Part shown: piece after piece, positions 39,741 through 50,529 of the stretch
Layout of the letters: the number at the start of each line of letters is the position of its first letter
Position numbering within the stretch: position 1 is the first letter of the stretch
Source of the DNA: Azolla caroliniana
Taxonomy: Eukaryota > Polypodiophyta
Assembly: GCA_043228905.1 (NCBI GenBank)
Contig: JBHGNT010000002.1
Span: forward strand, 27,590,001-27,654,000
Length of the DNA stretch: 64,000 bases
Direction of reading: 5' to 3'
The notes under the pieces: model-generated
The model's input: the letters and a program-made list of their open reading frames with translations, nothing else
What the model was told of the DNA's origin: nothing
Databases searched by the model: none
Position numbers and translations under genes: made by a program

Positions 39741-40363
39741 AATTACGACGAAGAAGACAACTTCGATATTGATGGAGGGCAAACAATCGAAAGAGATTGT
39801 TTTCTTTACACATTGAATGAAATGAGTACAATCGTTCAGTACAAAGGTAATGGAATGGTGAACCCAATCAATAGATAAAGATGAGTTTTTATTATAAAAC
39901 CAGGGATAACCCATTATTACATCAGTGGTACAAAGACTCATTACATGGAAGTTTATTTCCTCTATATAAGTATCAATAGAAATTCCTAATGAATGAATTG
40001 CCCCAATAATGTATTGTACTCTTCCATTAGCCAAGTGCATCTTATAGGTGTGATCACTTACGGTGGGTTGGATTCCCCATATTTGAACCAAACGATCATT
40101 CACAAAGTTGTGTGAGCTTCCCGAATCAAATAAAAATTGTATGAGAGATCCATTGATATACCCGTTTGCACGTAGTAAATCATTGGATCCCAATACATAG
40201 TGAGGGATATAACATTTACAATTACTTAAAATGTGTATAGACCTCAAGGACATTAGAAATCTGACCTTTATGGTCTGCAACTTCAATTTTGTTGTCGTGC
40301 TCTTTTCGTTGGAGCTTCCGACATTGTTCTTTTGTATAACAACCTTCTTTTTGTAGAACACGT
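39740..40363 (-). pseudogene. Gypsy E protease region
   Basis: The open minus-strand frame encodes ANGYINGSLIQFLFDSGSSHNFVNDRLVQ, a retropepsin active site with an intact DSG, followed by DVIMGYPWFY. This is the RVP_2-type protease found between gag and RT in plant gypsy elements. The frame runs right into the F2 solo LTR at 40364, beyond which gag is found. Confidence 0.85.
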
Positions 40364-40722
40364 TGTCGCGATGTTACGCGCGTGCATATAGAAGGGGCGG
40401 GACCACAGGGGTCTTGGACTAGGGAGTGACAGAGCGTAGGAAGCCGACTTCTCCTCGGTCCCAGCTGCATTGGTGGTGGCGTGAACCGGAGCGATTCCGG
40501 ACACGTTGTCGCGTTATTACGCGCGTGCGTGTAGAAGGGCGGGACCACGGGGGTCTTGGACTAGGGAGTATTGGAGCGTAGGAAGTCAGGCTTCACCGTT
40601 CCCAGGGCATCTCAGAAGCACACCGGAAGCAACCGAGGAGAGAGAGAGAGAGAGCGCTTAACACCGACTCACACACACACACACATGCTGACCCGCCTCG
40701 TGCCCTCATGTACAGGAAACGC

Positions 40723-41510
40723 TGTCGTGCCTTTTGGCTCCGGATCGTTGCGTGAGTCGGGTGGGAACCGCCGGGGTTTTGGACTAGGAGAAAGAAGAAT
40801 ATGAGATGAGGCTAGTAATGAATAGATTATTAGAAAGAGAGATAGAAATTTCGTGAATCCCACGAGTGTATTGTATTCGATTAATCAATATTTAGATAAG
40901 AATATGTATTTAGATTGAAAGAAAGATATAAGAAACTTGTGAATCCCACAAGTATAGATTATATTATTTTCGTGAATCCCACGATTATATTAATCGGTTG
41001 GTGTTTTCGGAAATATATCCAATTTCCAAATATTTCACACACCTATTACATTGTGCTCCCCATCCTTATGTAGTGATGGGAGAGACTAAGCATAGCTACA
41101 TGCTTTTTTTTTCATATGTTCATGCACACTAAATGTGCATGTGATGCTTTTCTAATCCTTGCTTTTATTTGCTAAATATAGTGCTCATGCACGCTAGATG
41201 TGCATGAGTCACTTTTTAGTCGCTTGCGTTTTTCTATAAAATATTCACGCACTCTAAAAATACATGATTTACCTTTTAATAAAGGTAGGTGCAAATAAAG
41301 GACTTATAGTTATTAAATCTATTTGTAGAACACTAAAGATAAGGTAGCATAATGGTAAAGTTGAAGTTTGGCTACGTGGAGGTACAGGGTTCGAATCCTG
41401 CCCTATGCACGTGATAAATATCTTGATATATTATTTTATTTATTTATATGTAATTAAATCGGTTATATTATTTTTACTTTTTCACGTAGTGTACGAAATA
41501 CACTACGACA
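40723..41510 (-). mobile_element. Gypsy-like solo LTR L, nested in F1
   Basis: 788 bp, TGTCGTGCC...CACTACGACA, with perfect 4-bp duplications ACGC (40719-40722 and 41511-41514). Only the left part resembles the F and C LTRs; the rest is AT-rich and contains repeated TCGTGAATCCCACGA-type units and a tRNA-like segment. It is the deepest layer of this nest. Confidence 0.8.
41345..41398 (+). repeat. tRNA-like SINE head inside LTR L
   Basis: Box A-like TAGCATAATGG at 41345-41355 and a perfect box B GGTTCGAATCC at 41388-41398. There is no convincing acceptor stem or anticodon arm, so a SINE or tRNA relic is more likely than a gene. Confidence 0.5.
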
Positions 41511-42770
41511 ACGCAGGGAAGGGGAAACACCCGACACGAACATAGACGCGAATATACACAGACAGACGCAAATATATATATATGTATAGACAAAAGAATA
41601 CATTCCCGGCTTCGAGCCGGACTGAGGTAGGTTACATTAGTCATCTGCTGCCAAGCCGCCGTCGGGGAGCTCTAAGCTCGTCGCGCCAAGCGGGGTCTTG
41701 CACAGGAGGCCGAACCAAAGCCAACCCTAAGCGAAACACGAAGAAGGAGAAGGAGAAGAACCTCACTCTAAACCTAACGGTATACCCTCTATTGCAAAAT
41801 GGGCAACCCCTCCACAAAGGGCGTTCCCTTCCTTTTATAGAACAAGGAGAGGGATGCGTTACAATGTGGGACAAATCCCGACTTTCATGCGATCGTCTGT
41901 CCCGACTTGACTACTCTTTGGCGCCATAAAGGCGCCCTCGATATACACACTAAATGTACATGGGTGCGTACACACGTTGCACCCCGCTGATGTAGCCAAT
42001 GTTTCCCGGTTTTCGCCTCTGGCCGAAATTCTTCACGACAACGTACCGGTGGCTACCAAACGCGAGAGAGGAAGAGAGGGAGAGAACACGCGCGCAACAC
42101 CGACACAACGCACAACTCTTATGTACAGGAAACACAGGGAAGGGAAAGCACCCGACACCGACAGAGACACGAATATGCACAGACAGACGCAAATGTATAT
42201 ATTACAAGGGGAAGAATACATCCCCGACTTCGAGCCAGGCCATGGTAGGTTATAGCAGCCGTTTGCTGCCAAGCCGTCGATCGGGGAGTTCACGGGCTTG
42301 TCGCGCCGAGCGGGGTCTTGCATATGAGGCCGGGTAGAAGTAAACCTACAGCAGGGAGAGATACCACCCCGGTCGCGAGCCGGGTACGCTCAGAAGAAGA
42401 GGAGTTAACCTAACAGCTTTCTCGCCATAGCTGTCGCCCGAGTACTCGTGAAGGAGAAGAAGAAGAAGAAAGAAAGAAAAGGAAGAAACTAACCCTAACT
42501 ACTGGTATACCCTCTAACACAAAAATGGGCAACCCCTTCACAAGAGGCGCTCCCTTCCCTTTATAGAACAAGGAGGGAGATGTGTTACAATGTGGGATAA
42601 ATCCCGACTTTCATGGGATTCTTTGTCCCGACTTGTCTACTCTTCGGCGCCATAAAGGCGCCCTCGTTATTCACACTAAATGTACAAGGGTGATTGCACA
42701 TGCTACACCCCGTCGATGTAGCCAATATTTCCCGGTTTCCGCCTCTGGCCGAAATTCTTCACGACAACGC

Positions 42771-44214
42771 AAAAAGGATTTTGTCGGTTACAATCGTGAT
42801 CCATGAATTCGTTGGGTGTCTTGCGTTTCCCAGCGAATTGTGATTACTTAGTTCCGGGCGCTTCGGGTTTTTAGGGTCCTTCTTCGAAGTGTGTTGATAA
42901 CGAAGAACAATTTCAACGGCCTCTTCAAAGGATTTTGGATCCTTATCGTGCACTATCCAGTGATAGTCCAAATTGGGGATGTCATTGATAAAACAAGCTA
43001 TTAACCAATTGTCCCCTTCTAGACCCAATTAGCATGGTAAACATAGTCTTCTAGCAAGGAAAATTTCTAGCTAGAGAGTTTCATTAAAGCTTGTGATGCC
43101 TTGGTTCGAGATGGAGGTTGTCGAAATTGACCCTTAAAAATTGTGACAAAGTCTGTCTAGGTATCGGGCAATTTCCCCGTAGTACGTTGTCGCGAAGAAA
43201 ACCGTCCACAAGTGGAATCGGTGCACCGGAGCGTAGGAACCGACTCTTCATGCACGTATGCCTTATGTTGTACATAAGAGAGAATTAGGTACATAGAAGA
43301 TCCTAGGTAGGTAGATTCGGTAGGAAGGGAGTTAATGGGAAACGGCTCCTTTCTTGCCTATAAAAGGGGGGAGACGAGGAGGAGGAACGGATCGCGGATA
43401 GAGAGGATGAAGTGCTGTCGGGTTGTCGGCCGAAGGCTTCTCTCTCTTCCATACTCCGTAGCTTCTTTCTGTGCAGGTTTTCGGGGAGGCTCGCGCTGCT
43501 CTGAGGATTGCCCGAGTGCTTCTGGCAGCACCTCCAACCTACCCCTTTTCTTTCTGAGCGTTTGCGAACAGGCATCGGCATCTGTTCGCCGGCCTGTTCG
43601 TTTGTAACCGACTTCGTGCTTCTTGTTGTTTGTCTCTGTTAATATATACATACATACCTTCGTGCCTCTCTGTGTTGGTTTCCCCGCTCGCATCTTCGTG
43701 TCGAAGGGCCGTGTCCCTGTGGATCTACGCTCGCACGTAGTGGGTCCGTTCCCTTCTCCTTTCTCTCTTGCTCTTCGGTACAAGACCCCCGAGGTCCCGC
43801 CTCATTCCACGCATCCGCGAGGAATACCTCCACAACGTAGCCTACGCCACCAGGCAACGGCCTTACCCCCTAGCTCGCGACCGACATATGCAATCTTCTT
43901 ACCATTTGGGATAGAGCTCAAAATGAGACTCCCATCGGCCCAGGCACGTGTAGATTGCTTCTTTAGTTCTTTCTTTTTTTTTCTCCCGTAAATGGCTTTA
44001 CGACAAACGATGGTTCACCTTAACGCTCATCGGCTCTATTAGTATCATGTTGTATACTAATGACACGTGCCTCGAGAGCACTATGAGATTGCCGAAGTTC
44101 GGAAATCTTGTGCAAGGTATATTTAAGGAAATTTTGTATTTGTAAAAAATACGACTCAATGGGGATTGGCCCATGAGGATTTCCTTGAATTCCTTCCACT
44201 TGGGTGGATCCCAT
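42771..44214 (-). pseudogene. Gypsy E gag, interrupted by solo LTR G
   Basis: Starts near the ATG at 44214 (MGSTQVEGIQGNPHG), followed by a coiled-coil-like SYFLQIQNFLKYTLHKISELRQ. It continues left of LTR G through GLEGDNWLIACFINDI and SFEEAVEIVLRYQH, typical of plant gypsy gag. Stops are scattered, and the C-terminal knuckle region is cut by F2. Confidence 0.75.
43188..43834 (+). mobile_element. Gypsy solo LTR G
   Basis: 647 bp, TGTCGCGAAGAAAACCG...TACCTCCACA, with perfect 4-bp duplications ACGT (43184-43187 and 43835-43838). Closely related to the LTRs of element K. Contains CCTATAAAAGG, a TATA box (43358-43368). Inserted in gypsy E gag. Confidence 0.92.
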
Positions 44215-44340
44215 CGTGTTGTTATTATGAGCTATTGAATGATAATTTCTGGAAAAGAAATAGGATAAGGTCAGACAAATAGTCATAACATCGTGTCGTG
44301 ATGTAAACATATCATGGGCAAACATTAATCAATATCATGA

Positions 44341-44941
44341 TCTCACGTCAATACCCCTCTAGACGTATGAAATGAGGTTCAAGATCAGGTTACTATGGTA
44401 ACACAAAGGTGTTTTAAAAACCATGGGCGGACAAATGAATGTCTTTCCCTGATCTCTATATCGATTTTTTCATGGTGGCTCCCCAAGGCTCAACCATGTA
44501 TGTTCGCATCATGAATAGTTTATACACCAAAAAATGTTAACAATAAACTATGTCTATGTGCCTAGCCATGTGGTTTCGGCTCTTTAAGTCCTATTACACA
44601 GACCCTAAAGTATGCTTAGAGCTAAAGTCTAAACATGTTACATAGTCATATGTATCAATGATGTTGTATGGTCTTGGTCATATTTGAACTCGAGACCTCG
44701 AGAACAAATATATTAAACACTTGAGCTAACCAAATGGTTTGCTCCTCTTAAATGTTTAATGTTTATGCATATGGGAGATATGCGAAGGCATTTGCCCCCT
44801 CGTTAACAAGAAAACTATTGTCATGATATAGTAAGATTCAAACCCATGACCTTGTGTTACATGGGTCGAGCCCTTACCATTAGACTATATATTGTAGCAC
44901 AAAGAATATTATTTTCATTTATTATTTCACTATAGAAAATT
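44341..44941. other. Intergenic with two SINE-like heads
   Basis: No gene. Two minus-strand pol III box pairs are visible: TAGCTCAAGTGT (44717-44728) with GAGTTCAAATA (44681-44691), and TAGTCTAATGGTA (44875-44887) with GGGTTTGAATC (44835-44845). They look like tRNA-derived SINE heads or relics. Confidence 0.45.
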
Positions 44942-45118
44942 GATGTATATTTCCAGATTTCTCTAGAACATTCTAAAAACTTCAAGAGTACTCTTGAAAA
45001 CACTATAAAAGGAGGCACAAGGCATTATTTCGAACCAAATCAGTTCAACGCCAATCTTAGGCCTCATAGCTATTCTTGTACTTACTCTTCATATAATATA
45101 ATATATCTTTTGTTATCA

Positions 45119-45161
<43 letters not shown>

Positions 45162-45288
45162 ATCTCTCCTCTCTTTCGCTCTCTCTCTCTCGCCTTCTCT
45201 CGTGAGTTCTACACCCTTTTCTCTCTCTTAGTACTAATTCGCATCTCTTAGTACTAATTCCCTCTCTGTCTTAGTATTGTTCCTGACA
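44942..45288 (+). repeat. Probable 5' LTR of gypsy H
   Basis: AT-rich sequence with ACTATAAAAGGAGGC (TATA box about 45001-45010), a CT microsatellite, and a TGACA end about 75 bp before the gag ATG. Start and end are estimates because the other LTR is outside the window. Confidence 0.45.
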
Positions 45289-45361
45289 GTTTGAACCGAT
45301 TTTTCCTTATCCTTTTACCCCTCCTTCCTTTCATACTAATCCTCTTATCCTCCCTAGTAAA

Positions 45362-45552
45362 ATGGCAACTGTTAGTGCTCAGGAATACCAATCTGTTTTC
45401 TCGGCGCTTTAGTGCTTAAAAGAGAAGTTTATAGCACTAGAACAAGAAAATCATTGTCTGTTGGGGGATGTTCAACAAATAGCTTTAGAAAAACAACAAC
45501 ACGGGGAGCTAACGTTACGTGTACAACAACTTGAAGCAACTATTGTATCACT
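45362..45552 (+). pseudogene. Gypsy H gag, N-terminal part
   Basis: ATG followed by TVSAQEYQSVFSAL, one TAG, then a coiled-coil-like segment QENHCLLGDVQQIALEKQ ... QQLEATIVSL. The reading resumes at 52091 with MVSLQQQGSSSQGTHKEPK. The repeated TATCACT codons on both sides are the target duplication of the insertion. Confidence 0.8.
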
Positions 45553-45632
45553 CATTGTCATTAAAAAACATGTATTTTATAGATAGAGTACGTTTTAGAA
45601 TACCCACACGTATTCTAAACGTACTCAGGCTA

Positions 45633-45652
45633 AAAGCATGCGAGTGGAAACA
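45633..45652 (+). repeat. Subterminal inverted repeat, left arm
   Basis: AAAGCATGCGAGTGGAAACA, a perfect inverted complement of 51666-51685, followed within a few bases by TAGCTAATTAGCTA on the inner side. Confidence 0.9.
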
Positions 45653-45932
45653 CTATTATAGCTAATTAGCTACTAAAATGGCCACAACTAATTAGCTATT
45701 TTTTTAGCTAGTTTTTTGTGGGCAAATCATAAGGATGGTTTACGAAATTTTATGCTTTATTAGTTAAATACATGTCATTTAATTTATGAGAATACTCAAA
45801 TATTTGAACTTCGGTTTCTAGTGGAACTTGGGGAATAGTGCCATCATGTAAGGTTGCCTTGAAAGTCATCAAATTCCTGATAATCCTGAGTTCGAGTTCG
45901 AACTCCAAATAGATGGAGTACTCTGAGCATGA

Positions 45933-46164
45933 ATGCAGGCGAAGCTCTTGCAACAGCACAAAAACTCTGAGATCGGCATTGCACCTTCAAAGCTACAACA
46001 CACGACCAAGTCGATCCTCGTTGAGGTATGTATCATTTACATATTTAAAAACTTTTGTTTTTCCTTTCTGATAACTGTCTGTAACTTTGGTGCCTATTCA
46101 TCTTTCCCAAAAATCGAATAGGGCGAAGTCGTTGGAGTCCCAAACAAGGATGTCTCGAAGATCG
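45933..46164 (+). pseudogene. Possible first exons of the transposon gene
   Basis: Exon candidate 45933-46025 (ATG, 31 codons, donor GAG|GTATGT) joins in phase to 46122 (acceptor AATAG|GGC), encoding EGEVVGVPNKDVSKI. This second exon is interrupted at 46164 by a copia solo LTR; beyond it (46767) the frame meets a stop within two codons. Either it is a pseudoexon or splicing differs. Weak call based on splice signals only. Confidence 0.35.
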
Positions 46165-46761
46165 TGTTGGGAATATGTCCCTCCAGTGGGAGGAAGAACC
46201 AACTGATCAGAAAGCTGACAATCAGGGAAGATTCGACTGTTCGGAAAGCCGACAGTCGAAGAGTCGAAAACAGTGAGTCGACCTCGGCCAAAACCGGAAT
46301 CGTGTATATAGCTAACTCGGGAGACTATAATTGTAAATAGTCTAAGAGTGCACCCCATGAGGGCTACGTATGTAAATAGCCAGAAAGTTGTGTAAGTATA
46401 TATATACAACTAGGGCAAACTTTATGTGTGTGCAGAGAACAGTGGGTGCAGAGAACAGTGTGTGTAGTAGAGAAAGAGAGTAAGAGTGTTTGTGTGAGCC
46501 GCGCCATAGCTGTGTGAATAACAACAGACGCGAAGAGCCATGTGCGGCTAAAACGCTCGACAGAGTGTTGTATTCCTCTCGGTGTTGTATATCCACTTTG
46601 TATAGTGAAGATTCTGTTCACCCGTGGTTTTCCCCATTTTAGGGTTTCCACGTAAATCGTTATGTACTACTGTTTTATCTTGTCTTTCGTGGCAGATCTA
46701 TGATTCGTATTTCAGCGCATTATTTGTCTATTGTGATTTATTCCACATCTATTTCTCTACA
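46165..46761 (+). mobile_element. Copia solo LTR I
   Basis: 597 bp, TGTTGGGAATATG...TTTCTCTACA, with perfect 5-bp duplications GATCG (46160-46164 and 46762-46766). It shares blocks with LTRs B and D such as TTGTAAATAG, ACTAGGGCAAAC and CCGTGGTTTT. Inserted in the 6.5-kb transposon, so it is younger than that insertion. Confidence 0.92.
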
Positions 46762-47048
46762 GATCGGCATGTAGCAGCAATGGTGTTTCTGATTGACAGA
46801 ATTTCATATTACGGTTGATTTCTGCCTTTAGTGATGATTAGGGTTTGTGTTTCCCTAAGTGGATTAGGGTTTCTGATCACAAATTTCAGATTACAAGTTT
46901 CTGGTTACAAATTTCTAATTACAAATTTCTGATTACTATCACAATGTGTTGTAATTTTGCATTACAATCAGAATTTGTAATTTTGCATTATCTGGAACAG
47001 GTTGCTCAACATGAGTTTGAAATTGAGGGGTCGTTGGATCCCTAACAG

Positions 47049-48384
47049 AAAATTCAAATGCAAACAAAGATTCAGGTTCTTTCAATGAACCTGGACCTTC
47101 TAGGTGTAAATATTGTCGTTGATTACAATTTGGACAAGCTACAAGTAAGTTAATGATTCTTGTTTCTTGACAGTTGTATCTTCCTCATTAAGGAATAATT
47201 AATCGGTAAATTTCTCGGCTGCGTTGAAGGGACAATACTCCCGTCAAGAACAAGTAGTTAGCTGCCTTAAGAAGCAGCTACATTTTATTGAGGGGATGGT
47301 AAGGAGCAGACAAGAATTGGACCTGAACATTCTTGCTCCCTTACCAAATGAAGGAGAACCAGGAAACGATATATTGATTGTTCAAGCACGTTGTATCACT
47401 TCCGGATTACGTGAAGAGGACAAATTTGCTACTCTGTTGGTTCACCTACAACCATGCCAGCACACATACCATATCGTTTGTTTTCAATATGCTTATCGCA
47501 TTGTTGCATTTTGTTTGGGGGATTGCAGTACAGCTCTCCCAGATGAGTGGAGAAAACTAACAGGTAAAATTGTTGCTTGTGACCATAGTGTAGCTAATTA
47601 GTTACATCTTTGTTAATTAGGTAAGCCATATAAAGTGTGGAAACTATTTCGCTGTTATGCTTGTAGTGTAGTAGCTAATTAGCTAACATTTAGTTAATTA
47701 GCTAAGTGGTAGCTAATTAGCTACTACCATACTTTAGCGAAGTAGCTAATTAGGTAAGTGGTAGCTAATTAGCTACTACCATAGTTTAATACAGTAGCTA
47801 AGATGTAGCTAATTAGTGACCATGTTGTTGTAGAATCTTGTGGATTAAGGAGGGCGCATGAGGTGTCTAGTGCTGATGAAGCTACAACCGATGAGGGAAT
47901 AGCTGCCAACGTGACTGAAAGTAAGAGTCTTGCTATCACATCTCCTTCAGATCAGCTCCACCCTATTCTCTTGGAAGATGGTACTAAATTGGGCAACGAT
48001 GTGAAAAGCCATGAAATATTGGAAACAACATGTAAATCTGAGGTTCACAACAATAGTGTTTTCGAACACTTGATGCAACATTTCTTCGAATTCCAAAACC
48101 TTGATTCTACCCCATCGAGCCCAACTACTGATAATGTCCAAACAAATCCCATTGTACTGGAAAAGCTAGCGCAAGACGCGGCTCACCTGCAAGCCACTGT
48201 TGAGGTGATGGAAAGGTTGTCGGAGGAGGACACACTTGCGCAATGGGTCAAAGAAGCAAGGCTAAATGGGGAACCGGCTAGAAAAAGGCTAAAGAAAGGG
48301 CCACGATTGGGGACAAGACCAGTTATTCGGTCAAGGGGCTCTTGCATTGGAGCGAAATACTTATTAGTGGGATATGATTGTTAG
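47049..48384 (+). CDS. Spliced gene of unknown function in the transposon
   Basis: I do not recognise the product. Three exons join in phase with good borders: 47049-47144 (acceptor AACAG, donor CAA|GTAAGT), 47230-47563 (TTGAAG|GG, donor ACAG|GTAAAA) and 47834-48384 (GTTGTAG|AA, stop TAG). The product of about 326 residues has a short Met/Leu/Gln-rich start, a helical stretch QEQVVSCLKKQLHFIEGMVRS, a region with several Cys and His, and an acidic Ser/Thr-rich tail ending in the basic ARKRLKKGPRLGTRP, a possible nuclear signal. No transposase DDE motif is visible. The last intron carries TAGCTAATTAGCTA repeats like the array downstream. A captured host gene or an accessory transposon protein are both possible. 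The 5' end is uncertain. Confidence 0.5.
47590..47815. repeat. TAGCTAATTAGCTA repeats in the gene's last intron
   Basis: Several copies of the palindrome and of GTAGCTAATTAGCTACTACCATA, the same unit as the large array at 48609-49570. Confidence 0.85.
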
Positions 48385-48608
48385 CGATTTTCCTAGGGTT
48401 TTATGAAGTTTTACTATGATCTATTTGGACAAGTAAAACCTCAGACTGGTTGTTGCTTGATCCACATTGTGTAATGGAACTCTATGATGTTTCTCCAAGA
48501 TAATTATGTTCATGTTGTTCTCTGATGGAAAATATTTCATGTTCATTATGTTGTTTTGTGAGATTGTTAGTTACTTTGTGAATGTGAATATGTTGGTGTT
48601 TTCTTATG

Positions 48609-49570
48609 TTAATTAGCTACTACCATAGTTTATTAGCTACCACTTAGGTAATTAGCTACTACCATAGTTTACTACAGTAGCTAATTAGCTACTACCATAG
48701 TGTAGTACAGTAGCTAATTAGCTAAGTGGTAGCTAATTAGCTACTACCATACCTTAGCTGAGTAGCTAATTAGGTAAGTGGTAGCTAATTAGCTACTACC
48801 ATACCTTAGCTGAGTAGCTAATTAGGTAAGTGGTAGCTAATTAGCTACTACCATAGTTTAGTACAGTAGCTAATTAGCTACCACTTAGCTAATTAGATAC
48901 TGCCATAGTTTAGTACAATAGCTAATTAGCTAAGTGATAGCTAATTAGCTACTACCATACTTTAGTTGAGTAGCTAATTACCTAAGTGGTAGCTAATTAG
49001 CTACTACCATAGTTTTGTACAATAGCTAATTAGCTAAGTGGTAGCTAATTAGTTACTAGCATACTTTAGCTGAGTAGCTAATTAGCTACTACCATAGTTT
49101 AGTCCAGTGGCTAATTAGCTAAATGGTAGTTAATTAGTTACTACCAATTAATTAGCTATTCTGGTAGCTAATTAGCTATCCTAGCACCTAATTAGCTATT
49201 CTAGTAGCTAATTAGCTATCCGTCAAATAATTAGCTAAATAGTTATGCTCATATTCTTAGGTAGCTAATTAATTATTCTAGTAGGGGATTAGCTATTCTG
49301 GTAGCTAATTAGCTATAGTCATAAGCAGCTAATTAGCTAGTCTGGTAGCTAAATAGCTATTGTTATAGGCACCTAATTAGCTATTGTGGTAGCTAAATAG
49401 CTATGAATGGTAGCTAATTAGCTATTCTAGTAGCTAAATAGCTATGTTTGATATTCTTAGGGAGCTAATTAGCTATTACTAGTAGCTAGTTGGCTATGGT
49501 CATATTCTGAGGTAGCTAATTAGCTATTTGGGTATGGTCATATTCGGAGGTAGCTAATAAGCTAACTAAC
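48609..49570. repeat. Array of about 35 TAGCTAATTAGCTA palindromes
   Basis: I count roughly 35 copies or near copies of TAGCTAATTAGCTA, spaced about 20-30 bp and arranged in a higher-order unit with CTACCATAGTTTAGTACAG and AAGTGG spacers in the first half and TATTCTGG or GTCATATTC spacers in the second. Single copies also lie near both transposon ends. Each copy holds TAATTA, the core of many homeodomain binding sites. Confidence 0.9.
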
Positions 49571-49748
49571 TAAGCTCAAAACTCAAAACAAATGTTGAGA
49601 TAAATGTAAATAGTTGAGGTACATCTAGAAGATGAATGGGATGCTCCTCGTATTGACTCCTTCCAACACGTTTCCTGCATAAATCCTTCTTATTGGGTGA
49701 AACCCTACTCTCATTAGTTCAAAATATTGTGATTATATCCTTGATTTT

Positions 49749-50252
49749 TTATGTTATGGGTGTCATTGGCTTACATCTTGTTGTTAGCTTTAGTAGACTA
49801 GTTCCTTCACCCGAGCAAACTATCCGGTTCAATGTATTGTACACACTTGTTCTACTAACACCAATTACCTTAGATAGCACATTGATGTTAATATCATCAA
49901 CATCACTATTAAGTAACATCATTAGACTAGACCTTTTTAAGACAAGACCATCTTCTGACTTGCTCATGGATACAAAACTATTACAGAGATTATTTACTAG
50001 TACAGATGTTATGTTTGCATTAAGACCATCACAATCAACTAACTCCTTTATCGATGGATCATTTAATATTCCATAAAGTACTACCTTCTTGTCTTCATTG
50101 TTGATGCCCTTGGTTTGAACATTGAAATAGTCTACAACCTTTCTCTCTATGATAGTAGTTTCATTACTTCCATTCTGAGTGATATTTAGACCTATATCCC
50201 AACCAATACTATCTTTACCTTTAGTGAATGTGGCTTTCGTATCCTTCAACAA
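49749..50252 (-). CDS. Unknown 167-residue open frame in the transposon
   Basis: ATG to stop on the minus strand. I do not recognise the protein. It is moderately acidic, has DIGLNITQNGSN and VVLYGILNDPSIKELVDCDG, and near the C-terminus VLSKVIGVSRTSVYNTLNRI, which could form a helix-turn-helix. It lies between the palindrome array and the minisatellite. The complementary strand is also open for 127 codons, so coding status is uncertain. Confidence 0.35.
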   Translation of the reverse strand: MLKDTKATFTKGKDSIGWDIGLNITQNGSNETTIIERKVVDYFNVQTKGINNEDKKVVLYGILNDPSIKELVDCDGLNANITSVLVNNLCNSFVSMSKSEDGLVLKRSSLMMLLNSDVDDININVLSKVIGVSRTSVYNTLNRIVCSGEGTSLLKLTTRCKPMTPIT

Positions 50253-50529
50253 TTAACGATGTTTTCTTTTTTTCTACCCAATACTTTCATATCTCTTGTT
50301 GTGCCCTGATAGCATCATCCCTATCCCGATGATCATTGAGGGGTAATTCTAAACACCATCCTTCCCCTTCCATTTGGCTTAACGGGTTTAAACCCTAATT
50401 TTCCCGAAAAAAGACATGTATTAAAGATGGCTATGGGCAACAACAATACACAAAAGAATTCCACAACACACAAGATTATACACAAGATAATCAATAGACA
50501 AAATAGTTATTGAAATCCAAGACTGAACA

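Larger units (their letters stand above)
40507..42040 (-). mobile_element. Gypsy solo LTR F1, nested in F2
   Basis: TGTCGCGTTATT...CACGACA with perfect 4-bp duplications ACGT (40503-40506 and 42041-42044). Same subfamily as F2, and both carry the CCGACTTCGAGCC/GCCAAGCCG and CTTTTATAGAACAAGG blocks. It is itself split by L. Confidence 0.88.
40364..42766 (-). mobile_element. Gypsy solo LTR F2, with F1 and L nested inside
   Basis: Starts TGTCGCGATG and ends CACGACA; about 865 bp after removal of the nested F1. Flanks are ACGT (40360-40363) and ACGC (42767-42770), a 4-bp target duplication with one C/T difference. LTR ends and body resemble gypsy C LTRs. It sits between gag and protease of gypsy E. 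Confidence 0.85.
38677..44340 (-). mobile_element. Old Ty3/gypsy element E (gag-PR-RT remnant)
   Basis: Minus-strand order from right to left: gag start near 44214, gag body interrupted by solo LTR G, knuckle region interrupted by LTR nest F2/F1/L, protease, then RT interrupted by solo LTR D and finally cut by the truncated D LTR. Excising the insertions restores continuous homology each time, which fixes their positions. RNase H and integrase are lost, and no LTR of E itself was recognised. Many stops are present. Confidence 0.88.

Noticed and set aside
41345-41410. Genuine tRNA gene
   Set aside because: Box A and box B are present, but I could not pair an acceptor stem or define an anticodon arm; a SINE or relic is more likely.
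48609-49570. CRISPR-like array
   Set aside because: The repeat is palindromic and regularly spaced, but the spacers are themselves repeated, and this is plant nuclear DNA. It is a tandem array within a transposon.
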